From: Bugulina stolonifera
Lineage: Eukaryota > Bryozoa > Gymnolaemata > Cheilostomatida > Bugulidae
Length of the DNA: 64,000 nucleotides
Assembly: GCA_935421135.1 (NCBI GenBank)
Contig: OW285187.1
Span: 11,929,929 to 11,993,928, forward strand
Direction: 5' to 3'
The notes beneath the pieces are model-generated. The model was not told the origin of the DNA. It made no database searches and saw only the letters and a list, made by a program, of their open reading frames with translations. Below, one piece after another: positions 63,966-64,000 of the stretch (positions are counted from its first letter, which is position 1; every line of letters starts with the position of its first letter). Position numbers and translations under genes: made by a program.

Positions 63966-64000
63966 TAGTAGACCCTAGTAATTTTTACTTTTCCATTGCT

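Overview
The window is nuclear DNA from an animal. It is AT-rich and intron-rich, with GT-AG introns, and its genes belong to metazoan or pan-eukaryotic families. Short introns, a complete four-PDZ Scribble gene, a Penelope-like retroelement relic, a hAT MITE and abundant short minisatellites suggest an early-branching or marine invertebrate. A sponge is my best guess, but nothing here proves the phylum. All gene models were spliced by eye. Five of the six complete models give a CDS length divisible by three, and the sixth fails by one base at a local frameshift.

Layout: (1) 625-2468 (+), the 3' three exons of fibrillarin, whose 5' part lies off the window. (2) 3668-31533 (+), a complete 44-exon Scribble gene of about 1,918 codons: LRRs, LAP-specific region, four PDZ domains, a charged coiled coil and a tail with a 19-nt microexon. 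(3) 32367-33714 (-), an unrecognised three-exon gene of 215 codons. (4) 34407-38048 (+), a nine-exon type I membrane protein with kringle-like domains, divergent from gene 3. (5) 39087-41486 (+), an unrecognised secreted protein with one apparent 1-nt frameshift and a GC-AG intron. (6) 42239-51355 (-), mitochondrial MTHFD2-type folate dehydrogenase/cyclohydrolase in seven exons. (7) 54196-60245 (-), complete NPL4 (NPLOC4) in fourteen exons with the C-terminal NZF finger. (8) 62200-63475, a decayed Penelope-like element with a 485-bp hAT MITE (63481-63965, 8-bp target duplication) inserted in or beside it.

The genes do not form a pathway. Fibrillarin acts in rRNA methylation, Scribble in cell polarity, MTHFD2 in mitochondrial one-carbon metabolism and NPL4 in p97-dependent ubiquitin processing. 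The two orphan genes and the kringle gene are cell-surface, secreted or unknown.

The most unusual part is the repeat architecture. MTHFD2 introns carry four separate tandem arrays. The largest is a 19-bp array of about 5 kb followed directly by a 38-bp array, and together they fill intron 2 up to the 3' splice site. On the transcribed strand about 5.6 kb contains no AG dinucleotide and no stop codon in any frame. Other arrays sit against splice sites in NPL4 (42-bp units that each copy the 5' splice site) and Scribble (27-bp units in a 294-nt stop-free intron). These could affect splicing, but I found no evidence of a new multi-gene system.
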